62,511 nucleotides of DNA from Bradyrhizobium sp. ARR65 (GCF_000472385.1 NZ_AWZU01000033.1:24796-87306), one strand, 5' to 3'; shown: positions 44,194 to 53,000, numbered from the stretch's first letter. Translations and numbers: made by a program. The notes: generated by a model from the sequence alone, not told the origin.

Positions 44194-44976
44194 TTAAATC
44201 TGCCGTTCGACCAGCTTCAGCTTGAGCTCGGCGATGGCTTCCGAGGGGTTGAGGCCCTTCGGACAGGCCTTGGCGCAGTTCATGATGGTATGGCAGCGAT
44301 AGAGCCGGAACGGATCCTCGAGATTGTCCAGCCGCTCGCCGGTGGCCTCGTCGCGGGAGTCGTTGACCCAGCGCGTCGCCTGCAAGAGTGCCGCGGGTCC
44401 CAGGAAGCGCTCGCTGTTCCACCAATAGCTCGGGCATGAGGTCGAGCAGCAGGCGCAAAGGATGCACTCATAAAGACCGTCGAGCTTCTCGCGGTCCTCA
44501 TGGCTCTGACGCCATTCCTTCTGCGGAGTCGGCGAAGAGGTCTTCAGCCACGGCTCGATCGAGGCATATTGCGCATAGAAATTGGTGAGGTCGGGGACGA
44601 GATCCTTCACCACGGGCTGATGCGGCAGCGGATTGACCTTCACCGCGCCATCTTTGACGTCATGCATCGACATGGTGCAGGCGAGCGTGTTCTGGCCGTC
44701 GATATTCATCGCGCAGGAACCGCACACGCCCTCGCGGCAGGAGCGGCGGAAGGTCAACGACGGGTCGATATTGTTCTTGATCCAGATCAGGCCGTCGAGC
44801 ACCATCGGGCCGCAATCGTCGGTATTGACGTAATAGGTGTCGATGCGCGGGTTTTTGCCGTCGTCCGGATTCCAGCGATAGATCTTGAATTCGCGCGTGT
44901 TGGTGGCGCCGGCCGGTTTCGGCCAGGTCTTGCCGCCGGTGATCTTGGAATTCTTCGGAAGCGCGAATTCAACCAT
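44194..44976 (-). CDS. sdhB: Succinate dehydrogenase iron-sulfur subunit
   Basis: The 260-residue complex II subunit passes electrons from SdhA flavin to ubiquinone through three clusters. [2Fe-2S] is bound by CREGVCGSCAMNIDGQ and a later cysteine, [4Fe-4S] by CILCACCSTSCP and [3Fe-4S] by CHTIMNCAKACPKG. It acts on the inner face of the membrane. ATG 44976 (MVEFALPKNS) is the family start; a longer frame runs into repeat B3. It is last in the sdhCDAB order, separated from sdhA by 131 nt holding that repeat. Confidence 0.97.
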   Translation of the reverse strand: MVEFALPKNSKITGGKTWPKPAGATNTREFKIYRWNPDDGKNPRIDTYYVNTDDCGPMVLDGLIWIKNNIDPSLTFRRSCREGVCGSCAMNIDGQNTLACTMSMHDVKDGAVKVNPLPHQPVVKDLVPDLTNFYAQYASIEPWLKTSSPTPQKEWRQSHEDREKLDGLYECILCACCSTSCPSYWWNSERFLGPAALLQATRWVNDSRDEATGERLDNLEDPFRLYRCHTIMNCAKACPKGLNPSEAIAELKLKLVERQI

Positions 44977-44998
44977 TTGCTTTGCCTTTGCCCTTCTC

Positions 44999-45097
44999 GT
45001 CATTGCCGGGCACAAGCGCGAAGCGCGTCTTCACCCAAGATATCCGGCAATCCATCATTCTTCCAAGATGGATGCGCGGGTCGAGCCCGCGCATGAC
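44999..45097. repeat. Palindromic repeat type B, copy 3, inside the sdh operon
   Basis: The ends are GTCATTGCCGGGC and GCGCATGAC. Internal arms are ATATCCGGCAATCC with GCCGG, a CGCGAAGCGCG hairpin, and CCAAGATGGATGCGCGGG-TCGAG-CCCGCGC. It fills most of the sdhA-sdhB gap. Confidence 0.75.
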
Positions 45098-45107
45098 AGT
45101 GTGTGTG

Positions 45108-46952
45108 TTAGTACACCCGCGCCTTCGGCGGGATGTACTGCACGTCGTTGGTCATGGTGTAGTTGTGCACCGGGCGGTAATCGATCGCGGTCTTGCCGCT
45201 CTCGTCGATCCACGCCAGCGTATGCTTCATCCAGTTCTTGTCGTCGCGCTCGGCAAAATCCTCGCGCGCATGCGCGCCGCGGCTCTCGGTGCGATTGGCG
45301 GCGGATTCCATCGTCACCACCGCCTGTACGATCAGATTGTCGAACTCCAGCGTCTCGACCAGGTCGGAATTCCAGATCAGCGAACGGTCGGACACGGAGA
45401 TGTCGGAAATCCCGCTGTGCACCTTATGGATCAGGTTCTGGCCCTCATGCAGCACCTCACCGGTACGAAATACCGCGCAATTGTTCTGCATCACGTGCTG
45501 CATGCTTTCGCGCAGTTTTGCCGTCGGCGTGCCGCCGGACGCGTTGCGGAAATGGTCGAGGCGGCCGAGCGCCATCTCGGCCGAGTTCGCCGGCAGGTCC
45601 GGCTGCTTGCCGTTTGGCGTCAGCTTCTCTGCAAGCCGCAGGGCCGCGGCGCGGCCGAACACGACCAGGTCGATCAGCGAGTTGGAGCCCAGACGATTGG
45701 CGCCATGGACGGAGACGCAGGCCGCCTCGCCGATCGCCATCAGGCCGGGCACCACCGCATTGTCGTCGCCGTTCCTCTTGGTCAGCACCTCCGCGTGAAA
45801 GTTCGTGGGGATGCCGCCCATATTGTAATGGACCGTCGGCACGATCGGGATCGGCTCGCGGGTGACGTCGACATTGGCGAAGATCCGCGCCGATTCGGAA
45901 ATGCCGGGCAGGCGCTCGGCCAGCACCTTCGGATCGAGATGGTCGAGGTGCAGGTAGATGTGGTCCTTCTTCTTGCCCACCCCACGGCCCTCGCGGATCT
46001 CGATCGTCATGGCGCGCGACACCACGTCGCGCGAGGCGAGGTCCTTCGCGGAGGGCGCATAGCGCTCCATGAAGCGCTCGCCTTCCGAATTGACCAGATA
46101 TCCGCCCTCGCCGCGGGCACCTTCGGTAACGAGACAACCGGCGCCGTAGATGCCGGTGGGATGGAACTGCACGAACTCCATGTCCTGCAGCGGCAGGCCG
46201 GCACGCAGTGCCATGCCGCCGCCGTCGCCGGTGCAGGTGTGGGCGGAGGTGCAGGACGCATAGGCGCGGCCGTAGCCCCCGGTCGCGAGGATGGTGGTCT
46301 GGGCGCGGAAGCGGTGGATCGTGCCGTCATCGAGCTTGAGCGCGATCACGCCGCGGCAGGCGCCCTGGTCGTCCATGATCAGGTCGATGGCGAAGAACTC
46401 GATGAAGAACTCCGCGGAATGGCGCAGCGCCTGGCCGTACATGGTGTGCAGCATGGCGTGGCCGGTGCGGTCGGCGGCGGCGCAGGTGCGCTGCGCCTGG
46501 CCCTTGCCATAGTCAATGGTCATGCCGCCAAACGGGCGCTGATAGATCTTGCCGTCCGCGGTGCGCGAGAACGGCACACCCCAATGTTCGAGCTCGTAGA
46601 CGGCTTCCGGCGCGTTGCGCACCATGTATTCGATGGCGTCCTGGTCGCCGAGCCAGTCCGACCCCTTCACGGTGTCGTACATGTGCCAGCGCCAATCGTC
46701 GGGGTGCATGTTGCCGAGCGAGGCGGAAATGCCGCCCTGCGCGGCCACCGTATGCGAGCGGGTCGGAAACACCTTGGTGATGCAGGCCGTGCGCAGGCCC
46801 GCCTCGCTGCAGCCGACCACGGCGCGCAAGCCGGCGCCCCCGGCGCCGACCACGACGACGTCGTAGGTGTGATCTTCGATTGGGTAGGATTTTCCGTTCG
46901 TAGCCGGAGCGCTGCCGCCGTTTGCGGCCTTGCCGTTGCCCTCAGCGGCCAT
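45108..46952 (-). CDS. sdhA: Succinate dehydrogenase flavoprotein subunit
   Basis: The 614-residue catalytic subunit oxidises succinate to fumarate in the TCA cycle and respiratory chain. The FAD motif is VVVGAGGAGLRAVVGCSEAG. SHTVAAQGGISASLGN contains the histidine that carries covalent FAD (RSHTVAAQGG). FHPTGIYGAGCLVTEGARGEGGYL and NMGGIPTNFHAEVL line the active site, and RSHTVAAQ plus SRGAHAREDF are diagnostic. The first 20 residues (Gly/Asn/Lys-rich) are a usual alphaproteobacterial extension. Its start is 3 nt after the sdhD stop codon. Confidence 0.98.
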   Translation of the reverse strand: MAAEGNGKAANGGSAPATNGKSYPIEDHTYDVVVVGAGGAGLRAVVGCSEAGLRTACITKVFPTRSHTVAAQGGISASLGNMHPDDWRWHMYDTVKGSDWLGDQDAIEYMVRNAPEAVYELEHWGVPFSRTADGKIYQRPFGGMTIDYGKGQAQRTCAAADRTGHAMLHTMYGQALRHSAEFFIEFFAIDLIMDDQGACRGVIALKLDDGTIHRFRAQTTILATGGYGRAYASCTSAHTCTGDGGGMALRAGLPLQDMEFVQFHPTGIYGAGCLVTEGARGEGGYLVNSEGERFMERYAPSAKDLASRDVVSRAMTIEIREGRGVGKKKDHIYLHLDHLDPKVLAERLPGISESARIFANVDVTREPIPIVPTVHYNMGGIPTNFHAEVLTKRNGDDNAVVPGLMAIGEAACVSVHGANRLGSNSLIDLVVFGRAAALRLAEKLTPNGKQPDLPANSAEMALGRLDHFRNASGGTPTAKLRESMQHVMQNNCAVFRTGEVLHEGQNLIHKVHSGISDISVSDRSLIWNSDLVETLEFDNLIVQAVVTMESAANRTESRGAHAREDFAERDDKNWMKHTLAWIDESGKTAIDYRPVHNYTMTNDVQYIPPKARVY

Positions 46953-46955
46953 GGC

Positions 46956-47375
46956 TTATACTCCCGATGACAATTTGAAGATGGCGTAGATCGACGCCAG
47001 CGCCACCGCAAACGAGAAGAAATTGTTGGCCATAATGGCGGCGAGCTTGAGCTTCTCGTTGTGCACGTAATCTTCCAGCACGACCTGCATGCCGATTTTC
47101 ATGTGCCAGGTCGAAGCGACGATAAAGAGCAGGAGGATCAGCGCAACCCAGGGCGAGCCGAGCACCTGCGCGGCGCCTGCCTGATTGCGGCCGAGCACCA
47201 TCATCACCACCACGATGCCGGGGATCATCAATAGCGTCATGGCCACGCCGGTGAGGCGCTGGCGCCAGAAATCGCTCGTGCCGGAATGGGCGGCACCGAG
47301 ATTGCGGACGCGGCCGAGCGGGGTGCGCATCGAGGTCGAAGCGCGGGGCGCGCCGTGGGATTCAGTATAGCTCAT
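46956..47375 (-). CDS. sdhD: Succinate dehydrogenase membrane anchor subunit SdhD
   Basis: A 139-residue hydrophobic subunit with three helices (about 40-60, 70-92 and 108-132). TSTWHMKIGMQVVLEDYVHNEKLK contains the haem and quinone-site histidine and the conserved Asp-Tyr. With SdhC it binds haem b and ubiquinone. The start ATG overlaps the sdhC stop in ATGA, so translation is coupled. An RTPLGRVRNLGAAHSGTSDFWRQRLTG segment is the family N-terminus. Confidence 0.93.
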   Translation of the reverse strand: MSYTESHGAPRASTSMRTPLGRVRNLGAAHSGTSDFWRQRLTGVAMTLLMIPGIVVVMMVLGRNQAGAAQVLGSPWVALILLLFIVASTWHMKIGMQVVLEDYVHNEKLKLAAIMANNFFSFAVALASIYAIFKLSSGV

Positions 47376-47770
47376 CGGCCGCCTCCGATCGCGTAAGCAA
47401 TGATCCACAACAGCACGGTCAGGGAAATGCCGCCGATCAGGGCGCCCCAGGTCAAGGTCTCGCGCTCATTCGCCTTGAAGCCGTAGCCGAGGTCCCAGAC
47501 GAAGTGCCTGACGCCGCTCAAGAGGTGGTGCATCAGCGCCCAAGTGTAACCGAACACGATCACACGGCCGATGAAGCTCGAGGTGAACGCCTGCACATTG
47601 GCGTAAGCGGTGGGGCCGGAGGCGGCAGCGACCAGCCACCAGACCAGCAACAGGGTACCCACGTAAAGCACGATGCCGGTGGCGCGATGGACGATCGACA
47701 TGATCATCGTCAGCGTCCATCGATAAGTCTGGATGTGGGGCGAGAGCGGTCGTTCGATCCTGGCGGTCAT
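47372..47770 (-). CDS. sdhC: Succinate dehydrogenase cytochrome b556 subunit SdhC
   Basis: A 132-residue subunit with three membrane helices. RPLSPHIQTYRWTLTMIMSIVHRATGI is the family signature (SPHL-x-IY-x-S-I-x-HR-x-TG), and HHLLSGVRHFVWDLGYGF contains the haem-ligand histidine. It is first in the operon, and a promoter-like sequence lies about 95-120 nt upstream on the minus strand. Confidence 0.96.
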   Translation of the reverse strand: MTARIERPLSPHIQTYRWTLTMIMSIVHRATGIVLYVGTLLLVWWLVAAASGPTAYANVQAFTSSFIGRVIVFGYTWALMHHLLSGVRHFVWDLGYGFKANERETLTWGALIGGISLTVLLWIIAYAIGGGR

Positions 47771-47861
47771 TTTCTCGCTGCTTTGGGCTGCGTTGAGCGG
47801 CTTTCGAGGCGTTTGCGGGCCCGCGACGGCGCGCCTTTAATATCGCGGGAGAGACGGGCCC

Positions 47862-47890
47862 TATTTACGGAGTTGACTGAGCCAGCGCAA
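47862..47890 (-). promoter_or_regulatory. Possible promoter of sdhCDAB
   Basis: Read on the minus strand, TTGCGC and TAAATA are separated by 17 nt, near enough to sigma-70-type boxes. It lies about 90 nt upstream of sdhC. This is a match by eye only. Confidence 0.35.
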
Positions 47891-48025
47891 CGGCCAAATG
47901 CCCGCAAAGCGAATCTGAGTTCATCGTTATGTGGCGCCAAAAGCGCCGAAAAATCGGGCTTGGTATACCAGGCCAGCCGTGTGGAGTTGAAGATACGAAT
48001 CTTTATTTACTACTTAGAAGCCGCC

Positions 48026-48937
48026 TCAACCTCGCGCACCGAACGGGTCTGATGCGCGCCATTGCGCAACCAGAAAATCCGCGAATATGCGGGTCTTTGG
48101 CGCGGCGAAGGGGGACGATCCAAACAACAGGTGGAGGGGCGCCGGCTGCGGTTCGTGTTCCCGCAGGATCCGCTGCAGGCGGCCCTCCTCAAGCTGGTGC
48201 CGCACCTGCCAGAACGGCACTCGGACGAGTCCGGCGCCGTCCTGTGCCACCAGCATCAGTGCGTCGAGGCTATTAATCCAGAGCTTGGCAGCTATCGGAA
48301 TTTTGCATTCCGCGCTCGCCGGCGTCCTGAAGCGCCAGAGGCCGGCGCCTGGCGCGTCGGAAAACACCAGGCAGTCATGGCGGCCGAGATCTTCGGGCGT
48401 TTGGGGTACGCCACGCCGCTGCAGATAGGACGGCGCGGCGCAGACGACCATCCGGATGTCGGCGAGCTTTCGCGTCGTGAGCTGCGAGTCTGGCAAATGG
48501 CCGACGTGCAGCGCGATATGGATGTCTTCCTCGATCAGGTTAACGGCGCGGTCGACGAGTTGCAGATCCACCGACACCGAAGGATAGCGGCGCAAGAACT
48601 CAGGCACCATCGGCGCGATCAAGAGCCGTCCGATCAGCGTCGGGGCACTGACACGAAGCCGGCCGGACGGGACCTCGCTGCCGGCCGACAGCGCCAGCTC
48701 GACCTGCTTGAGTTCGGCAAGGATCGCCTTGGCCCTGTCGTAAAGCAGACGCCCCTGCTCGGTCAGGGCGAGCCGGCGCGTGCTGCGCGCGACAAGTTGC
48801 GTGCCGAAATGGCGTTCGAGCGCGGAAAGCTGGCGGCTGACAGAGGTCAATGAACTCGGCAGCGACCGGGCGGCCGCCGACAGGCTCCCCGCCTCGACCA
48901 CCCGCACAAAGGTTGCCATGGCTGCGAACTGGTCCAT
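48026..48937 (-). CDS. LysR family transcriptional regulator
   Basis: A 303-residue LysR regulator. The helix-turn-helix is ATFVRVVEAGSLSAAARSLPSSLTSVSRQLSALERHFG (8-45), followed by the effector domain (RLRVSAPTLIGRLLIAPMVPEFLRRYPSVSVDLQLVDR). SRQLSALE and the late SGWP-less form suggest the group annotated near the AaeR/DmlR branch. The effector is unknown. It is divergent from a TauE/SafE exporter gene with a 107-nt gap. That is the usual layout where the regulator controls its neighbour. Confidence 0.92.
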   Translation of the reverse strand: MDQFAAMATFVRVVEAGSLSAAARSLPSSLTSVSRQLSALERHFGTQLVARSTRRLALTEQGRLLYDRAKAILAELKQVELALSAGSEVPSGRLRVSAPTLIGRLLIAPMVPEFLRRYPSVSVDLQLVDRAVNLIEEDIHIALHVGHLPDSQLTTRKLADIRMVVCAAPSYLQRRGVPQTPEDLGRHDCLVFSDAPGAGLWRFRTPASAECKIPIAAKLWINSLDALMLVAQDGAGLVRVPFWQVRHQLEEGRLQRILREHEPQPAPLHLLFGSSPFAAPKTRIFADFLVAQWRASDPFGARG

Positions 48938-48959
48938 GTCCCGGATCCTTCCGCTTCTC

Positions 48960-48973
48960 GCAAGGCATCTTGC
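48960..48973. promoter_or_regulatory. Candidate LysR operator
   Basis: GCAAG-GCAT-CTTGC is a perfect inverted repeat within the gap between the LysR gene and the exporter gene, with a T and an A at flanking positions as expected of LysR boxes. Prediction by eye. Confidence 0.4.
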
Positions 48974-49044
48974 CAGATCGCGCTGATACTCCCGCTTTTA
49001 ACAACAGTCTATGGTGTCACCGAACCTCGAAGATTGGAGTAGCC

Positions 49045-49902
49045 GTGGCCGGCCTTGATATTTCGGAAGTGATCGAACTGGCAGCCTTGCTGATCGTGGT
49101 GGGCGGATTGTCCGGCTTCCTGGCGGGCCTGTTCGGCATCGGCGGCGGCGCCATTCTGGTCCCTGTGTTCTACGAGTGCTTCCGGCTTGCCGGCGTGCCG
49201 TTGGAAGTGCGGATGCCGCTCTGCGTCGGTACCTCGCTGGCGGTGATCATCCCGACCTCGATCCGCTCGTTTCGCGCCCACCACAAGCGCGGCGCAGTCG
49301 ACATGACAATCGTCAAGCGATGGTGGCTGCCGATTCTGATCGGCGTCGTCGCCGGCAGCGTGACCGCGCGCTACGCGCCGGAGCGGCTGTTCAAAATCGT
49401 CTTTGTCGCCGTCGCCTATTCCGCCGCTGCGCGGCTACTCTTCGCACGCGAGGCCTGGAAGTTCGGTGACGACTTGCCCAAGGGGCTGCTGATGAAGGCG
49501 TACGGCTTTCTCGTCGGCATCCTCTCCACCCTGATGGGGATCGGCGGCGGCCTGTTCTCCAATCTGCTGATGACGTTTTACAGCCGGCCGATCCATCAGG
49601 CGGTCGCAACGTCGTCGGCGCTCGCCGTGCTGATCTCGATTCCCGGCGCCATCGGCTATGTCTATGCCGGCTGGCCGGCAGCGGCGCGCTACCCGGACGT
49701 GATGGCGCTGCAGCTTCCGTTTGCGCTGGGTTACATCTCGCTGATCGGCGCGCTCTTGGTGATGCCGATGAGCCTGTTCACCGCCCCTCTCGGCGTGCGG
49801 GCCGCGCACGCGCTGTCAAAGCGGATGCTGGAGGCCGCTTTCGGCTGCTATCTGCTCATTGTCGGCAGCCGGTTTGTGGTGAGTCTCGCCTCCGGGCAAT
49901 GA
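49045..49902 (+). CDS. TauE/SafE (TSUP) family membrane exporter
   Basis: A 285-residue membrane protein with eight hydrophobic segments in two repeats. Each repeat begins with the family motif: GGLSGFLAGLFGIGGGAILVP near residue 18 and ILSTLMGIGGGLFSNLLM near 155. Such proteins export sulfite, sulfoacetate or other organosulfur anions. Here only the family can be given. GTG 49045 is preceded by GGAG at six bases and gives the normal length; upstream in-frame codons fall in the regulatory gap. It is divergent from a LysR regulator. Confidence 0.92.
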   Translation: MAGLDISEVIELAALLIVVGGLSGFLAGLFGIGGGAILVPVFYECFRLAGVPLEVRMPLCVGTSLAVIIPTSIRSFRAHHKRGAVDMTIVKRWWLPILIGVVAGSVTARYAPERLFKIVFVAVAYSAAARLLFAREAWKFGDDLPKGLLMKAYGFLVGILSTLMGIGGGLFSNLLMTFYSRPIHQAVATSSALAVLISIPGAIGYVYAGWPAAARYPDVMALQLPFALGYISLIGALLVMPMSLFTAPLGVRAAHALSKRMLEAAFGCYLLIVGSRFVVSLASGQ

Positions 49903-49936
49903 TCGTTGGCGTGCGAAGCGGGGCCTATCATTAGCT

Positions 49937-49972
49937 GTCGTCCCGGCTCGCGCTTCGCTTGGCCGAGACGAC
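49937..49972. repeat. Palindromic repeat type E, short copy (E4)
   Basis: GTCGTCCCGGCTCGC followed by TTCGCTTGGCCGAGACGAC, a minimal form of type E with matching ends. It lies between the exporter and a hypothetical gene on the opposite strand. Confidence 0.65.
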
Positions 49973-49986
49973 TTGATCGGCTTGCT

Positions 49987-50475
49987 TCACCCCTTCAGGC
50001 GCACCTCGCTGTGTCGCCATCTGCGAAGGTCACCCTGGGCCTCGAGACGCCCGGATTTGACCAGCACCTGGATGCGCGCGGCCAATGCCTCGTCACTGAA
50101 CGGCAAGCCGAGTTCCTTGCATCGTCCGTATGCCATGCCGACGACCAGAGCCATCTTCCGCCATTGCCATTCCATGACTGAGAAGAGAATGGAGTCGATA
50201 TCGGCTTCGGACACCGAAGGTGGGATGCGAACCTGGTCCCAGCGGAGCGCGCTGGTGATGGCGGGAAATTCTCTAAACGGAATCAAATCCGGAAATCTGT
50301 CATAGATGCCGCGAAGCAGTTCGGAATGCAGCGCGGTCACCACCGTTTCGAGAGGGGCGGTGAATTCGCCGCGATCATGCTCGTCCAGAGCCAGGATCGC
50401 GGCTCTCGCCTCGTCGATCGCATAGGCGGCATCGAGCAGATATTCATGAATTTCGGCGGCCTGCTCTCGGTCCAT
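49987..50475 (-). CDS. DUF3658-like hypothetical protein
   Basis: A 162-residue cytoplasmic protein. The C-terminal half (SALRWDQVRIPPSVSEADIDSILFSVMEWQWRKMALVVGMAY, then DEALAARIQVLVKSGRLEAQGDLRRWRHSEVRL) looks like DUF3658. That family joins a small domain to a winged-helix-like end. The N-terminal half is helical (AAEIHEYLLDAAYAIDEARAAIL). The family name is from memory of its motifs and should be checked. The gene ends near the MatB stop on the same strand, 29 nt apart, so shared transcription is possible. Confidence 0.7.
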   Translation of the reverse strand: MDREQAAEIHEYLLDAAYAIDEARAAILALDEHDRGEFTAPLETVVTALHSELLRGIYDRFPDLIPFREFPAITSALRWDQVRIPPSVSEADIDSILFSVMEWQWRKMALVVGMAYGRCKELGLPFSDEALAARIQVLVKSGRLEAQGDLRRWRHSEVRLKG

Positions 50476-50503
50476 GTCGAGTCCACCGCCATCGCGGCGC
50501 CTC

Positions 50504-52033
50504 CTAAGCCTTGGTATAAATATCCTTATACGTATCGCGCAAAATGTTCTTCTGCACCTTGCCCATGGTGTTGCGCGGCAGTTCGTTGACGACGAACACC
50601 CGCTTGGGCATCTTGAATTTCGCCAAGCGCCCTTCGAGGCCCTTCAGCACGGTCGCCTCGTCTACATTCGCGCCGGCATGGCGTACCACCACCGCCGTGA
50701 CGCCCTCGCCGAAATCGGCATGCGGCACGCCAATGACGGCGGATTCCACCACGCCCGGCATGGCGTCGATCTCGCTTTCGATTTCCTTCGGGTAGACGTT
50801 AAAGCCGCCTGATATCACGAGGTCCTTGCCACGGCCGACGATGTGCACATAGCCCTTGTCATCGATCTTGCCGAGATCGCCGGTGATGAAGAAGCCATCC
50901 TCGCGAAACTCGGATTTCGTCTTCTCCGGCATCCGCCAATAACCCTTGAACACATTCGGGCCCTTCACCTCGATCATGCCGATGGTTTCTGGCGGCAGCA
51001 CCTTGCCCGTTTCAGGGTCGGCGACCCGCAACGAAACCCCGGGCAGCGGAAAGCCGACCGCGCCGGGCACGCGCTCGCCGTCGTAAGGGTTCGAGGTGTT
51101 CATGTTCGTTTCGGTCATGCCGTAGCGTTCGAGCACGGCGTGGCCGGTGCGGGCCGACCATTCGCGATGGGTGTCGGCCAAGAGCGGCGCCGAGCCGGAG
51201 ACGAACAGCCGCATGTGCCTGGTGGCCTCGCGCGATAGCGCCGGGTTCTGCAGAAGCCGGGTGTAGAAGGTCGGGACGCCCATCAGCGCGGTCGCGCGCG
51301 CCATCAATTTGATGATCGCGTCGGGATCGAATTTCGGCAGGAAAATCATCGAGGCGCGGGCGAACAGGGTGACGTTGCTCGCCACGAACAGGCCATGGGT
51401 ATGATAGATCGGCAGCGCGTGGATCAGGACGTCCTTGTCGGTAAAGCGCCAGTAATCAACCAGGGTCAGCGAGTTCGAGGCGAGATTGTCGTGGCTGAGC
51501 ATCGCGCCCTTGGAACGGCCCGTCGTGCCCGAGGTGTAGAGGATCGCCGCAAGATCGTCATTGCCGCGGGCGACGGTTTCGAAAGCCGGACTTGCCTTGG
51601 CGGCGGCGTCCGTCAGCGAGCCCTTGCCGTGGGCGTCCAGCGTATCGACCTTCGCTTTCACCTTGGCGGCGATCGCCGCGATGCCTTCGGCCCTGGCGGG
51701 ATCGCAGACGACCAGCGACGGTTCAGCGTCGGTGATGAAGTAGTCGAGCTCGTTGAGCGTATAGGCGGTGTTGAGCGGCAGATAGACGGCGCCGGCTCGC
51801 ACGGTCGCGAGATAGAGCACAAGGTTCGCCACCGATTTCTCGATCTGCGCCGCCACACGATCACCCGGCTTGACGCCGCGGGAGACCAGGACATTGGCGA
51901 ATTGGCCGGCTCGCGCGATCAGGTCTCCGTAGGTGATGCGCTCGCCGTCGAGGGTCTCGATTGCGAGCCGGTTGGGGTCGTCAAGTCGGTCGAACAGGCG
52001 GGAAAACAGGTTGGCGTTGGCGGTTGTGTTCAT
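50504..52033 (-). CDS. matB: Malonyl-CoA synthetase (malonate-CoA ligase) MatB
   Basis: MatB makes malonyl-CoA from malonate, CoA and ATP in the cytosol. The 509-residue acyl-adenylate-forming enzyme has the P-loop YTSGTTGRSKGAMLSHDNL. YGMTETNMNTSNPYDGERVPGAVGFPLPGV is highly characteristic of MatB, and GDLGKIDDKGYVHIVGRGKDLVISGG is the hinge. PRNTMGKVQKNILRDTY has the catalytic lysine. ATG 52033 (MNTTANANLFSRLFDRL) is the family start. MatA (decarboxylase) and MatC (transporter) are not in the window. It is divergent from an SDR across two palindromes. Confidence 0.95.
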   Translation of the reverse strand: MNTTANANLFSRLFDRLDDPNRLAIETLDGERITYGDLIARAGQFANVLVSRGVKPGDRVAAQIEKSVANLVLYLATVRAGAVYLPLNTAYTLNELDYFITDAEPSLVVCDPARAEGIAAIAAKVKAKVDTLDAHGKGSLTDAAAKASPAFETVARGNDDLAAILYTSGTTGRSKGAMLSHDNLASNSLTLVDYWRFTDKDVLIHALPIYHTHGLFVASNVTLFARASMIFLPKFDPDAIIKLMARATALMGVPTFYTRLLQNPALSREATRHMRLFVSGSAPLLADTHREWSARTGHAVLERYGMTETNMNTSNPYDGERVPGAVGFPLPGVSLRVADPETGKVLPPETIGMIEVKGPNVFKGYWRMPEKTKSEFREDGFFITGDLGKIDDKGYVHIVGRGKDLVISGGFNVYPKEIESEIDAMPGVVESAVIGVPHADFGEGVTAVVVRHAGANVDEATVLKGLEGRLAKFKMPKRVFVVNELPRNTMGKVQKNILRDTYKDIYTKA

Positions 52034-52062
52034 GCAACATTCCGTGGGCACGGCCTCTAGAC

Positions 52063-52105
52063 CATGATCCGGAAAAGTGGAAAGCGCTTTTCCGGAAAGA
52101 TCATG
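52063..52105. repeat. Palindromic repeat type D, copy 5
   Basis: CATGATC / GATCATG ends and internal CCGGAAAAG-TGGAAAG-CGCTTTTCCGG arms. It lies just upstream of matB on its 5' side. Confidence 0.85.
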
Positions 52106-52129
52106 CTCAAAAAACAAAGGGATGAGATG

Positions 52130-52157
52130 ATGATCCGATTCCGTCTAATCGGATCAT
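52130..52157. repeat. 11-bp inverted repeat between matB and the SDR gene
   Basis: ATGATCCGATT, six bases CCGTCT, then AATCGGATCAT: a perfect inverted repeat. It lies 25 nt beyond repeat D5 and may be part of that compound element, or an operator for the divergent genes. Confidence 0.8.
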
Positions 52158-52218
52158 AATCTTGAGTTGGGGCTGGATTAGCAAAAACGCCCTTCAAAAA
52201 GCAACGGAGACGGTTTGC

Positions 52219-52980
52219 ATGATAAACGGCGGGAAACGCGTGGCCTGGATCACCGGCGGGGGCAGCGGCATCGGAGAGGCGGGCGCGGAGGCCCTGGCCG
52301 CGGACGGCTGGACGGTTGTGGTTTCGGGTCGCCGGAGGGACGCCCTCGATACGGTGGTTGAGAAGATCGAGAAGAGCGGCGGCGCGGCCGAGGCGGTGGC
52401 ACTCGATGTCAGCGTCGCCGCCGATGTCGAGAAGACCGCCGAGCAGATCCTGGCCAGACATGGCCGCATCGATCTTTTGGTTAACAGCGCCGGTATCAAC
52501 GTGCCCAAGCGACGCTGGGCCGATATGGAACTGGACGGCTGGAACAAGCTCGTCGAGATCAACCTCAACGGCGCGCTCTACTGCATGCGCGCGGTCTTGC
52601 CCGCGATGCGGGCGCAGAAGGATGGCCTGATCATCAACGTCTCGTCCTGGGCCGGCCGCCATGTCTCGAAAATGCCGGGCCCGGCCTACACCACGACCAA
52701 ACATGCCGTGCTGGCGCTGACCCATTCCTTCAACATGGATGAATGCGTCAATGGTCTGCGCGCCTGCTGTCTGATGCCCGGCGAAGTCGCGACCCCGATT
52801 CTCAGGTTGCGGCCCGTGGTGCCGAGCGAAGAGGAGCAGGCCAGGATGCTGCAACCGGAAGATCTCGGCCGCACCATCGCCTTCGTCGCCAGTCTCCCGC
52901 CACGCGTCTGCATCAACGAAATCCTGATCAGCCCGACCTGGAACCGCGGCTTTATCCAGACGCCGGCGAACAGGGATTGA
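52219..52980 (+). CDS. SDR family oxidoreductase
   Basis: A 253-residue classical SDR. The cofactor motif is WITGGGSGIGEAGAEAL (9-25), and SGRR after strand 2 suggests NADPH. LLVNSAGINVPKRRW, the catalytic Ser in NVSSWAGRHV, and Tyr-x3-Lys in PAYTTTKHAV follow. PGEVATPILRLRP is the late loop. ATG 52219 is preceded by ACGGAGAC at a good distance and gives the normal family length; a longer frame begins at 52162. Divergent from matB; a shared pathway is possible but unproven. Substrate unknown. Confidence 0.92.
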   Translation: MINGGKRVAWITGGGSGIGEAGAEALAADGWTVVVSGRRRDALDTVVEKIEKSGGAAEAVALDVSVAADVEKTAEQILARHGRIDLLVNSAGINVPKRRWADMELDGWNKLVEINLNGALYCMRAVLPAMRAQKDGLIINVSSWAGRHVSKMPGPAYTTTKHAVLALTHSFNMDECVNGLRACCLMPGEVATPILRLRPVVPSEEEQARMLQPEDLGRTIAFVASLPPRVCINEILISPTWNRGFIQTPANRD

Positions 52981-53000
52981 GGCGAGCGGCTGAAGCAATT

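Noticed and set aside
44982..46970. Very long open frame (662 codons) opposite sdhA
   Set aside because: It is antisense to a certain gene. Long antisense frames are expected in GC-rich coding DNA, and the product (arginine/histidine/glycine-rich) resembles no family.
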